This document shows positions 12,701 through 53,089 of a stretch of DNA of 64,000 nucleotides, piece by piece. The notes under the pieces were generated by a model. That model saw nothing but the letters and a program-made list of their open reading frames with translations, was not told the DNA's origin and did not search any database. Where the stretch lies: contig NC_091193.1 of NCBI RefSeq assembly GCF_040958095.1, positions 21,585,047 to 21,649,046 on the forward strand, read 5' to 3'. This DNA is from Procambarus clarkii (Eukaryota > Arthropoda > Malacostraca > Decapoda > Cambaridae). Position 1 is the stretch's first letter, and each line of letters begins with the position of its first letter. The position numbers and the translations under genes were made by a program.

Positions 12701-14393
12701 CTTCCCTTGGGACGGTGACGTCACTTCTCAAGCCCACATCCCTTTCCACGTCCATAATATTGGTCTTCCAACCAATTAATATGTTTCTTCATATCCAAGT
12801 ATTTAATACTTTTCATAAACGTTCTCAGTCAAATTTATGTTCATTTACCAAATAATATTTTCTGGGAGCCAAGAAACAAGGGCCCCAAACAACGCCAGAG
12901 TTGGAGTCAAGCACAAATATATGCGAAAAAATGAGTCTTAACATAAACAGAAAGTCCACCTGTTCATTTCAAATCAGAAAAACAAAGAGAACCGAAATGA
13001 AAACGTCCTCATTTCTCCTGCAGTCTGTATTAAAACACGCCTCATCTTCCGCCACGACTTTGTGAAGGAAACCAATCCGCGACTTCTTACACGCAGCACT
13101 CGGCCCAGCTATCACACACACTCCTTCAACATGGGGGCCCCACGAGACCCCCCTTCTATAATTAAAAGTGTTCCATATATCAACATTATTATAGTCTAAT
13201 AACCCACGTGCCCCCAGACCCCCTCTTCATTGTGGTCTAGTACCCCACATAGCCCCCCCCCCCACTCTCTTCAGAATGCTCTGATTCCCCACATGGGGCC
13301 TCAGACTCCACCCTTCCGCATGGTTTAATACCCAATACGAGCCCTCGACCTATCCTTCAGCATGGTCTAATACCCCACAAGTGGCCCCAGACCCACCCTT
13401 CAATGTGGTGTAGCATCCTGAATGTGCCCCAGACCCACCCTTCAGAATGGTCTAATGCCCCTTATAACAAAAGTTTCAAATCCCACCACTGCCACCATTC
13501 ATATTATGTTTCAATTTACTTAATATGAATGTACTCTCCTTTACGACATTAATGTCAGCTGCCACCACCTACGTCCTTTTGGAAACTAATTACTTTCGAT
13601 AATTACTTTCACCGGCGACAAAGGATGCCAGTTCACTGCTGGGGTGGAGATAATTGCCATAGTTGATGTGGCACTTTATACGAGCATCAGTTAAATGCAT
13701 CTTGTTCCAACAATTACACAGGTACAGGAGATGGAGTATAGGGAACCCCTCACTGTTTACTAACATTTCAATAATTCTCTCATCCTTTCTTAATTCTGCA
13801 CTTTGATAATTACTCCTTAATGTCTTGGAGGGAAGTAACTTAACATTTAACTGAGGAGAAAATCACCAGGAGTCTTCTCTTGTCTCCAGACGTTCCACTC
13901 ACCCTTCTCTTCTTCTTCAACATTCGAACAGCCACTACTTCTGCCCAGTAATCGAGCGGTGGACGAGAGTACCAGACGAAATAAGAACACTAGCAACCCA
14001 CTTTAACTACCCCCCACTGGAGACAATCTCTCGGATACCTTAGCAAGTGGAACAGAAAATTGCAGTAAAGCGGGAGCTGAGATGTTGCCATGGTAACGGT
14101 CTATAACCAGATATTGGGATTGTGCTCATGTTGAAGGGTTCGTAATTCCTGTGTTAATCTAACTGTGCATGATGGTAAAGATTCAGCTCCTCGACCCGCC
14201 TTTCCCACCGTTCAAGTCGTCTGGAACACAAACACGCCTTTCGCTCGTAATCGCTCATATTGAATCTGGTCTTGAAAATTGTTTATGAAGTTCACTTCAA
14301 CTCTTTCTGATTTCAGTTCGTTCCACTTGATCCCACTGGCACTCCCTCCCACTTGCCCCCACTGGTACTCCCTTCCACTGGCGCTCCCTCCCA

Positions 14394-14395
<2 letters not shown>
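12701..14395. other. Non-coding stretch with degenerate repeats
   Basis: No gene recognised. 13120-13460 contains several diverged copies of an approx. 55-bp motif (GGTCTAATACCCCACA...CCCAGACCCACCCTTCA). A perfect RFX-type X-box is at 14084-14097 and is annotated separately. Confidence 0.5.
14084..14097. promoter_or_regulatory. RFX X-box-like motif
   Basis: GTTGCCATGGTAAC matches the palindromic RYYNYYWWRRNRAC consensus of RFX transcription factors at every position. It is 4.2 kb upstream of the opsin start codon. Function is unproven; RFX factors drive ciliated sensory-neuron genes in animals. Confidence 0.4.

Positions 14396-14396
<1 letters not shown>

Positions 14397-14482
<86 letters not shown>
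14397..14482. repeat. (GA)n microsatellite
   Basis: Perfect GA dinucleotide run. Confidence 0.97.
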
Positions 14483-14826
14483 AGTGGGGGAGGAGAGCCA
14501 GACGAAGGCATGAGGATGTAGGCAGCTTGAGAGTCAGTCAGTGACCGTCCGTCCTAGCGGAACCAGGTGCCACGAGTGGGACCCAGAGAGCCAGCCCTCT
14601 CGCGTCCCGGCCGACGGATGGACGTAGTCCCCTCAAACTCTTACTATCACTTCCAGGAGGAGCCTTGAGGCAGCATCACTCTAGTGCTACATATCTCAAC
14701 AGAGAGGAAGGCAGTATATATGGTGTGTGTGTGTGTGTTCGCCGCAGTTTCACGACAGATTGGTGAATTATGTGTTATAGAAGGAGGGATTACTAGCTAC
14801 TTCGAGTCGGAATGAAGCAATTCTTC
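14483..14826. other. Unannotated spacer
   Basis: No gene or repeat recognised apart from a short TG run at about 14720. Confidence 0.5.
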
Positions 14827-16785
14827 GAGCAGTACAGAGGCACTACTTCTGCCTGTACTGAGGCACTACTTCTGCCTGTACTGAGGCACTACTTCTGCCT
14901 GTACTGAGGCACTACTTCTGCCTGTACTGAGGCACTACTTCTGCCTGTACTGAGGCACTACTTCTGCCTGTAGTGAGGCACTACTTCGACCTGTACTGAG
15001 GCACTACTTCGACCTGTACAGAGGCACTACTTCGACCTGTACTGAGGCATTACTTCGACCTGTACAGAGGCACTACGTCGACCTGTACAGAGACATTACT
15101 TCGACCTGTACAGAGACATTACTTCGACATGTACAGCGGCACTACCTCGACCTGTACTGAGGCTCTACTTCGACCTGTACAGAGGCATTACCTCGACCTG
15201 CACAGAGACATTACTTCGACCTGTACAGCGGCACTACCTCGACCTGTACAGAGGCTCTACTTCGACCTGTACAGAGGCACTACTTCGACCTGTACAGAGG
15301 CTCTACTTCGACCTGTACTGAGGCATTACTTCGACCTGTACTGAGGCATTACCTCGACCTGTACTGAGGCATTACTTCGACCTGTACTGAGGCATTACCT
15401 CGACCTGTACTGAGGCATTACCTCGACCTGTACTGAGGCATTACTTCGACCTGTACTGAGGCATTACTTCTGCCTGTACTGAGGCATTACTTCGACCTGT
15501 ACTGAGGCATTACTTTGAGCTGTACAGAGGCATTACTTCGACCTGTACTGAGGCATTACTTCGACCTGTACTGAGGCACTACTTCGACCTGTACTGAGGC
15601 ATTACTTCGACCTGTACTGAGGCATTACTTCGACCTGTACTAAGGCATTACTTCGACCTGTACTGAGGCATTACTTCGACCTGTACTGAGGCATTACCTC
15701 GACCTGTACTGAGGCATTACTTCGACCTGTACTAAGGCATTACTTCGACCTGTACTGAGGCATTACTTCGACCTGTACTGAGGCATTACTTCGACCTGTA
15801 CTGAGGCACTACTTCGACCTGTACTGAGGCATTACTTCGACCTGTACTGAGGCATTACTTCGACCTGTACTGAGGCATTACTTCGACCTGTACTAAGGCA
15901 TTACTTCGACCTGTACTGAGGCATTACTTCGACCTGTACTGAGGCATTACCTCGACCTGTACTGAGGCATTACTTCGACCTGTACTAAGGTATTACTTCG
16001 ACCTGTACAGAGGCACTACTTCGAGCTGTACAGAGGCTCTACTTCGAGCAGTACTGAGGCAAAATTTCAAGCAGTTCTGAGGCACAACTTCGAGCAGTTC
16101 TAAGGCACAACTTCAAGCAGTTCTGAGGCACAACTTTGAGCAATACTGAGGCAAAACTTCAAGCAGTTCCGAGGCACAGCTTCGAGCAGTTCTGAGGCAC
16201 AACTTCAAGCAGTTCTGAGGCACAACTTCAAGCAGTTCTGAGGCACAACTTCAAGCAGTTCTGAGGCACTGCTTCAACAATACTGAGGCATAACTTCAAG
16301 CAGTTCTGAGGCACTGCTTCGACAATACTGAGGCATAACTTCGAGCAGTATTGAGGCAAAACTTCAAGCAGTTCTGAGGCACTGCTTCGACAATACTGAG
16401 GCATAACTTCGAGTAGTATTGAGGCAAAACTTCAAGCAGTTCTGAGGCATAACTTCAAGCAGTTCTGAGGCACTGCTTCGACAATACTGAGGCATAACTT
16501 CAAGCAGTTCTGAGGCACTGCTTCGACAATACTGAGGCATAACTTCAAGCAGTTCTGAGGCACTGCTTCGAGCAATACTGAGGCACAACTTCAAGCAGTT
16601 CTGAGGCACTGCTTCGAGCAATACTGAGGTATAACTTCAAGCAGTTCTGAGGCACTGCTTCGAGCAATACTGAGGCATAACTTCAAGCAGTTCTGAGGCA
16701 CAGCTTCGAGCAGTTCTGAGACACAACTTCGAACAATACTGAGGCACTACCTCGAGCGGTAATGAAGCACTCACATGAGCGGTAC
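14827..16785. repeat. 23-bp minisatellite, about 85 copies
   Basis: A 23-bp unit built on GAGGCA..ACTTC...CTGTACT changes stepwise along the array: first blocks read TTCTGCCTGTACT (14830-14980), then TTCGACCTGTACT (about 14985-16020), then TTCAAGCAGTTCT (16030-16780). The last part alternates two subtypes, CAAGCAGTTCT and CGACAATACT, as a higher-order 46-bp unit. Confidence 0.95.
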
Positions 16786-17270
16786 TGAAGCAGGTACCTG
16801 CTATTATACTTCATCGAACTTTATTTAGGTGACAGACAAGCACTGAAAAGACCCTAATATTCAGAGACATACATACCCATACATACATATACATAACCCC
16901 CCCCCCCCCACACACACACATACATATCACAAACAGACGGCAGTAACCGACGCACACACACACACACATATACCAGGCACAAGTTCTTTCATATACATAC
17001 ATAACTAACGTCCATTATACGGTAGTTAAACACACATAAATACACACACTTACATACACACTATCCCCCCCCCTCCCACACACACATACACACATACGGC
17101 ATCACAGGCGGTACTCATCCCTGGCCAGGTGTGTGCAGGCTAGTCAAGGGTGAGAGCCATGGGCTAGCCAGGCTACACCAGCCAGGTGTGTAGCTGCACA
17201 CCTGATCCCTGCAGCAGGTCTGTGTCCTGCCCTCAGCGCCCCGTCCGGAGATAACTTAGGTGAGGCCACC
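16786..17270. other. CA/C-rich low-complexity stretch
   Basis: Contains poly-C runs at 16897-16909 and 17066-17075 within CA-rich DNA (ACATACATACATA). No gene recognised. Confidence 0.55.
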
Positions 17271-17274
17271 TGCT

Positions 17275-17450
17275 AATTTGTCCCATAATAATGTTAATTT
17301 GTCCCCATAATGGTGCTAGTTTGTCCCATATTGGGGTTAATTTGTCCCATATTGGGGCTAATGTGTTCCATATTGGGGTTAATTTGTTCAATAGTAAGAC
17401 TAATTTGTCCCATATTGGGGTTATTTTATTTCCATATTGGGGCTAATCAT
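17275..17450. repeat. 21-bp tandem repeat, about 8 copies
   Basis: Diverged copies of TAATTTGTCCCATATTGGGG in tandem. Confidence 0.85.
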
Positions 17451-17724
17451 GTATACGAAGATTATAGATTATTTATGTTAATTATCAATTATTATTGAAA
17501 GTAATCTGTATATTTTTTTATTTAACAACTATTCTCTTCCACGATGTCATTTTTTAAATTCTCAGTTTAATAATTGATTTCACTGGATATACACGGAGTG
17601 CTGGAGGCCAGCTTGTGTGTGTGCATACACAGTGTATTGTGCTTCTGGACAATGTTCAGGACGAGTATACTTGCTGGTTGGACAATAAGCTGTTGCGGCG
17701 GTCTTAATAACCCTCTGGACCGTC

Positions 17725-18263
17725 GATATTAGAGAACGTTCACATGATAATTTAGATATTAGAGAACGTTCACGTGATAATTTAGATATTAGAGAACGTT
17801 CACGTGATAATTTAGATATTAGAGAACGTTCACGTGATAATTTAGATATTAGAGAACGTTCACGTGATAATTTAGATATTAGAGAACGTTCACGTGATAA
17901 TTTAGATATTAGAGAACGTTCACGTGATAATTTAGATATTAGAGAACGTTCACGTGATAATTTAGATATTAGAGAACGTTCATGTGATAATTTAGATATT
18001 AGAGAACGTTCACGTGATAATTTAGATATTAGAGAACGTTCATGTGATAATTTAGATATTAGAGAACGTTCATGTGATAATTTAGATATTAGAGAACGTT
18101 CACGTGATAATTTAGATATTAGAGAACGTTCACGTGATAATTTAGATATTAGAGAACGTTCACGTGATAATTTAGATATTAGAGAACGTTCACGTGATAA
18201 TTTAGATATTAGAGAACGTTCACGTGATAATTTAGATATTAGAGAACGTTCACGTGATAATTT
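17725..18263. repeat. 30-bp array with an E-box in every unit, 18 copies
   Basis: Eighteen near-perfect head-to-tail copies of a 30-bp unit (AGAGAACGTTCACGTGATAA plus TTTAGATATT). Fourteen carry CACGTG; one carries CACATG and three CATGTG, which still fit the E-box pattern CANNTG. All four variants are C/T or G/A changes at the single CpG of the motif. Each unit also has GAACGTTC (a GAAnnTTC inverted pair) and a GATAA. There are no indels between copies. The last E-box ends 81 bp before the opsin start codon. Confidence 0.97.
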
Positions 18264-18337
18264 TCGACCAAAGGAGTGTGTTGTGTAAATATGTGACATT
18301 AGTGGAGTATTTTCTTCCTTCACTAAATTATATTGAA
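17750..18337 (+). promoter_or_regulatory. Candidate opsin promoter / 5' leader
   Basis: This region abuts the opsin start codon. It holds the E-box array plus 75 bp of AT-rich sequence (18264-18337). No clear TATA box or initiator is visible, so the array could be promoter, 5' UTR or upstream intron. CACGTG is the canonical site of bHLH factors such as CLOCK/CYCLE, MAX and USF; any role here is inference from position and repetition. Confidence 0.4.
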
Positions 18338-28419
<10,082 letters not shown>

Positions 28420-29890
28420 CCAGGTTCCTGGCCGCGCCCAGCACATGTAGTAGGAAAGGCAGGTCTGGGGGCGGGTACACCGCTCTCCTGGACGGTCCTC
28501 TGCTCGTTAACATTATGAAGACTTCCAATTGTGATGCCTCAATCAAGAATTGTCCTTACGACCAGTCTACAGACTAAAGTTTTCTTCAAGTGGTGTCATG
28601 GATTTCTCGTCACCTGTACACATACACGCACGCACATCTTCATTCTCAAGGCTTCAAACACATAAGTGTCCTAGTGATGACAATGATCTAAAACTCAATT
28701 ATTTTGAAATTCAGTATTCCCCTTGAGCGCAGTTTCCGTCCAGGTCAGTGGACTAGAGAGCTGTACCATCAACACCCTCGTAGCTACATGTTCTTACTCC
28801 TTCAGACACCCTACGAGAGTCGGCCATAACAGAGCTCTCCGGTAGACGAGGTAGAATAACGAGTGACAGAGGGACCGGCTGAGGTCTCCAGGAAGGGGGG
28901 CTAGTGTGTCACCGTCAGCCTCCAGCTACTCTGCTCCGGACACTGATAACCATGAATTTGTTTCCTTCCTCACTGGTCAAAAAGAATTCGTGCAGTTTGG
29001 TCCACGGTGCTCCAGCTGTCGTAGCAATATTAGCAGCAAAAGCGGACCCTCCGCAGTTCCTCCTTCATAAATCCGTCGCCAAGACGCACACACACTAACA
29101 AAATGTCCCCTAGTTTTGGCAAGACTCGAGGCGACGTACCATCCGGGTCATCTTGGTGCTTAATGTCCGTAGAGCTTCGTCAACTTAGTTTAGAGAAGGG
29201 GGAGGAAAAAGAAAATGGGATGCAAGCTCCCAGACCAATGAATGACGATCTTGACGATTAGTCCAGCCATAAGGATGAGCCATGCACGCGGAGGCAAGTC
29301 ACAGCACGGAAAGTCATGATAACCATCCCTCGACCCTCGAGGTACGACCCTTCCCCCCGACACCCCTCCCAACTACCCTCTCCTCCTTCATCAACCCTCC
29401 AACCCCTCCTCTTCTAAAGTTAAAACGTAAAGATGAAGCGAAATTTTAAAGACGTTGAGGAATGTGAAGAGAAGATCCCATCGGAATAGGGTCAAAATAA
29501 CTATTGTGCGAGAGATCAGTAAAAGGAAATGGCTGGAGAATCTAGGAAGTACATGTGACCACCGACACGTGCAGGACATGTTCGTCTAAACTAGTATTCT
29601 AGTCTAGAAGTTAGACTAGTTCTTCTAGACTTCTAGACGCCAGGAGTAGACAGGTTGAACGTCATTTCTCACCGAGGATCAGAAGAATACAACCGAGGCT
29701 CGTCCCTGTGGTGGGCACTACAGCCTCCAAGAGTGAGAGAGATGATCTCATCTTTAGACGAAGACAATTACGTATACATCTTACTCTTCTTCTGAATATT
29801 TGTGAACTGTGTGAAGCGTTTTAAGCCAGTATGGATTTGGTTGGACCCACGAAACTGGCTTTGACAGTCTACCTCTGACCCTTCTCAATA
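28420..29890. other. Intergenic, 3' of opsin
   Basis: Opsin 3' UTR sequence is expected at the start but no clear AATAAA signal is seen soon after the stop. 29590-29640 is a cluster of CTAGA/TCTAG palindromes. No other gene recognised. Confidence 0.5.
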
Positions 29891-29894
29891 CGCA

Positions 29895-30029
29895 TTTCAA
29901 TTCAATTTCTTTATTGTGCACCCCATACCCATCCCGTGGGCGGTGGTGGAAAGGGTTACAGAGGAACATAATGGGTTCAGGAACTGAGCAAGTAACAATC
30001 TTTTGAAGCTAGTTACACACTTATTAATG

Positions 30030-30120
<91 letters not shown>

Positions 30121-30125
30121 CATAT
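29895..30125. repeat. Interspersed repeat plus (TA)n
   Basis: 29905-29990 contains TTTATTGTGCACCCCATACC and GGGTTACAGAGG; a related piece is at 60568-60630. A (TA)n tract follows at 30030-30114. Confidence 0.75.
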
Positions 30126-30904
30126 ATATACAATCATTTACACAAATGGTGGGGCAAATATTATATACTATGCACCCAAGAATAAAATAATTATATTCAC
30201 GTTTCTTTAGAGCAACACCTAGGCCTGATAGCAAGGTTCTCTATGCTGACAAGTCTGTAGCGGCTCAGAGCATCAATATTATAATCCCCGACAGAAGCTC
30301 TCCTGTACAAAGGAGGATCTTTGCTTCTTTGGTAGGTGGTAGATATTCCACCTACCCCCCTCCCCCCCCCCCCAGTCTTTAAAGTTTTCATAATTAGCGG
30401 AACCTATATTTTTTTGTAATTACTGTATTAATAATTGCAAATATACAAGGTACACACATATATATATATATCATTTGCCTGACGTGTTTCAAATAAACGA
30501 TATGGAAATTATAATCTTCGTTTTCTTTGTAATCTAAATAATACACAGTAATCATAAGGGCAGACTAAAGGGAAGAGAAGCAAGGTTGTGCAATGTAGTC
30601 GGGTTCCACCCGCTAGGTTGTTATTGTTTTAGATTCAGCTACTCTGAACCCTACTACACTCCACTACCTTGTTGGTCTGGTCCACCTACCCAAGCTTGGC
30701 GCCCTGGAGAGGTCAACCTCGGCAACTAGAGGGCAACTCCATAGTCTCCCAGGACTGCTGGATGCCTATTACTCGGAACAAAAAGTTCCAAATAGCACGG
30801 GCTATGGTGAGGCCGAAGTGAACTTACCTGGCACAGGAGCGAGGCTGAAACTGTGTGCACCCGAAACGTTGCTGGGCTGTTCCCAACGGCAGGATAGATG
30901 CATT
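30126..30904. other. Unannotated intergenic
   Basis: Poly-C at 30361-30373 and a short TA run at 30458-30470. No gene or known repeat recognised. Confidence 0.5.
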
Positions 30905-31025
30905 TGGGCAACGTTTCCTTTCACCTGATGCCTTTGTTCACCTAGCAGCAAGCAGATACCCCGGGAGTCAGGAAACTGTTGTAGGTTGAATTCTTGGAGA
31001 GGCCAGTAATTGCTTAATTAGTTTC
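30905..31025 (+). mobile_element. Core-SINE fragment
   Basis: TTTCCTTTCACCTGATGCC, TTCACCTAGCAGCAAGCAG, CGGGAGTCAGGAAACTG. Core of the same SINE group as at 23081 and 26010. Confidence 0.6.
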
Positions 31026-31254
31026 CTGTCCCCCGACTGTTGGAAACAATGTAAGTTACGTGCTTATCTGCGAGGCCGCGCGCGCGCGCCTGCCCGCCAA
31101 CAATTGCTGGGGTGCTGATGATTAATTATTTATATAGAAGTTTCTTTTATAATCTTCGCTGACCGCTCACATGCGGATGTGTTGGTCTCTTATTATTATA
31201 AACCATTTAAACTTGACATTTATTTATATTATTATGATTAACTCTAAAATAGCA

Positions 31255-31443
31255 CGTCCAATCACTTGGGCTAAACGGTAGAGCGGCGGTCTCACTGCAT
31301 GCAGGTCGGCGTTCAAGCCCCGACCGTCCACAAGTGGTTGGGCACCATTCCTTCCCTCCGTCCCATCCCAAATCCTTATCCTGACCCCTTCTAAGTGTTA
31401 TATAGTCGTAATGGCTTGGCACTTTCTCCCTAATAGTTCCCTC
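31255..31443 (+). mobile_element. tRNA-derived SINE, family A, copy 3
   Basis: Full-looking copy: CACTTGGGCTAAACGGTAGA, GCATGCAGGTCGGCGTTCA, body CCGTCCCATCCCAAATCC, tail TATATAGTCGTAATGGCTTG, ending TAGTTCCCTCC. Confidence 0.82.
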
Positions 31444-34130
31444 CAAAACAGCCCTTCTTAGCTCATTAATTACCAACACTGGTGGCCAATTTTCTTCTTA
31501 TGTTCATTGTAAATTCACAGGACAGGGGAAAACTTTTTAAGTAAAGTTTTCGATCTTTGCTTCGATTATAAATTATTTGATGTTGGAATTTACTTATTTC
31601 ACTACAGTACTTCTTTGATTCAATTGCTTTTCTAAGCAAAATGCTTAGGGAGGATTTTGACGAAATTCCTAAATACTAAATTCTCACCTACTGTTAAAAT
31701 TCCCAGTAACTAAAGATATTCGGTATATCATGTTTCCTTCTGTAGGTTCTGTAAGCTTTTATATTAGAAGTGATCTTAAGAAGGTAAGAGGTACCAGATC
31801 AAAGGGTAAAGGATCTCTGTTTTTAAAATAGTTTCCAATATTATGATTATTGATAAACACGAAATGAAGCTAATTTGTGGACAGTAATGTTTAATAATGT
31901 TAAATGTTCAAACTGTAATGTTCGCTACGTGGGCAATACTCACCCTGTCATCACTATCAAAAGGACAAATGCTCGTTAATCCAGCCGCCAAACCCCAGCT
32001 GTTTATGAATGAAAAAAAACAGGTTTACACACGACTCACAACTGATGATATTCGAACATTTCTAGCAGAATGCTTCGCCGATGACCTCTGTTCGAACCAC
32101 AACGCTGTAAATGCTTCACCCACGTGCTTCAATACAAACTCTCGCCAACAGAACCTAAACCATTTAACCTAGCCTACATTTTACTACACATATAAAAGTA
32201 TTAATATAATAATATTAACTTGTATATGAGAACAAAACCAAGTTTAATGTACAGCGTATAAAATTGTTGAATGGTCTCAGGAAGACGGCCGCCGCTGTAA
32301 CGAGCTTGGGTCTGAGGACAGGTTGTTCCAGTAATAGCCAACAGATCCTAACCACCTGAGCTGACCTAAGTTAAGCCTAACTATTAAACACATATTAGCA
32401 TGTAATATTACCTTCAAACGCCGAACGTTAAAATTGACGAATGCGTCTTTGAGTTGGGCCGCCGCCTGCACGGGCCTAGCTCGAGCACAGGTAGTAAATA
32501 CCTCAGGAAACCTAAAACATTGTATCTGTGAACATATAGACATCTCTTACCTTACAGATTTGCCCTCTTAGGCAAGTTGTGTCCTCTGTTATAAGAGATG
32601 ACTAAGAAGCCGGCAGCACCCCCCCCCCTCCCTCCTCGCACTCACAGCGCTATCACTCCACTGACAGCCGGCTGTCATAGACAAGACCTCAACGTCTTGG
32701 AGCAGCTGAACAACTCCGAGTCCTCGACCCAGTTGTTCAATCACTAATACAGCCCATTCTCATAAACAAAGGCCAACGTACATTCCATTGCACCCGCCAA
32801 AGTCTTTATTTATGAATGAAAAACAGGTTTACACACGACTCACAACTGATGTAGTTCGAACACTTCCGGAACAAGTGCTTCACTGACGACTTTTGTTCGA
32901 ACCACAACACGGTAAATACTTCGTCCACGCACTGTTATTAATTAATAGACAATTAATTTTGTATTATAATTTATTTGATAATATTTAGGAACTAGTTATA
33001 TTGCAGGAACAATACAAGTATAGAGGTGTGTGGTTAATAACACTGAAACGTTGAAATATCTGTAAAGAAATAGACTTCATTACTTGACGTTATAATGACT
33101 AGCATCTTCTCCAATAAGTTACTTTCCTTTGTTATATAAAGAGTTGTTAAAGATCGACGTGGTTGTAGATCTCGTGTTACGAGTTGTGGGTTGTAGCTCT
33201 AACGTATTGAATTTCACTTGAAAGTTTCTTAGGTTGCCATAGCAACCATTCTGGGCAGCTGTTTATATGTTGCTGGAACGGGATTGTCTGTCAATAGCTT
33301 GGACCAATAGCCTGCATCAGTAGCTTAATTAGACCAATAACCTGGTTTAGATATGCTGATATAGATATAGATAGATAATGTTAGGTATAATTAATACATG
33401 TGAACATCTGCTACAATGATTCACTATAATAAGATATGTTGTATCTTATTTTATTTGTTTGATTGCGAAAACAAATTTCAAGCATAATAAAGGCCAGTAG
33501 CGGGCTCTTCAAATTAACTGCATCAGTGGGAAGCTTTTTTTTAAAATTAGCTGCTTCAGTAGTAACTCCTGTAATTAGCTACTAGAGTGAGAAACTTCGA
33601 GTTAGCTATAAGACTACGACTGGTTAGAATCTAAGTTTAAGAAGGACTGCATGTCACCTAGGATGTCCTTCTGCCCTTCTTTTTCTGCGCTAAGAAGTGT
33701 ATTAACTAGTGGTAGGGGAAAGAGAACAATTGTTCATACTTTCAGCTCATTGTAATCTAGTAGTAGTAGACATCCATCAGTCTCAGGAGACTGGTGTTGC
33801 ACTCTGGAGTGGCCTCACCAGGGCGCAAAGCCAGGGTAGGTTGACATGGAGGAGAAGCTGTTACCCAGGCAGCAGGTCTAGCTAGAGTTAGTCTAGTTAA
33901 GCGAAATTAGGACACACGTGGTTGATTATTATGTCGGTGAGATCCCTTCACGGCGACATTAGTTCCTTAAAACAATTAATCCGATTAATTTTTATGTTTA
34001 TAACTCTATGACGTGTGATGATATACAACATCTGAAGCGCAGCGCCTGTATAGTTACAATATTATTTTTCCTCCGTTCAGTTGACATATAAAATAAACTG
34101 GTTTTAATATGGTGCATTTGCAGGAATATT
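31444..34130. other. Intergenic, 3' of iav-like gene
   Basis: AT-rich. Holds copies of a palindromic repeat family (31955-32165 and 32790-32935; motifs CTGTTTATGAATG, GTTTACACACGACTCACAAC, AACCACAACGCTGTAAATGC), a related GC-richer piece at 32275-32370 and a perfect X-box at 33233. No gene recognised. Confidence 0.55.
33233..33246. promoter_or_regulatory. RFX X-box-like motif
   Basis: GTTGCCATAGCAAC fits the RFX X-box consensus at every position and is a near-perfect palindrome. It lies about 0.9 kb beyond the 3' end of the iav-like coding sequence, between the two convergent genes. Function is inferred only from the match. Confidence 0.4.
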
Positions 34131-51786
<17,656 letters not shown>

Positions 51787-51972
51787 CTTCTCACTGGCAC
51801 CCCTCCTCTTCCCTTCCGCCTTGGGCTTCCTGGTAGCCGGATCAGACCTTCCTAGTTAGGGGGGTCAACTACTTGACCTTTCAACCTTGTTGTTGAAGGA
51901 TTCTTCGTCTGCTGCTCTTCTAACGACCTTCAGAGTCGTTCGGACTGACTTCTTCCGCGAGGCTTCACACAC
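51787..51972 (-). other. iav 5' UTR part of exon 1
   Basis: A strong acceptor on the minus strand (TTTTTTAAACAACAG ending at 51973) bounds this leader. No ATG precedes the start codon within it. Confidence 0.45.
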
Positions 51973-53089
<1,117 letters not shown>

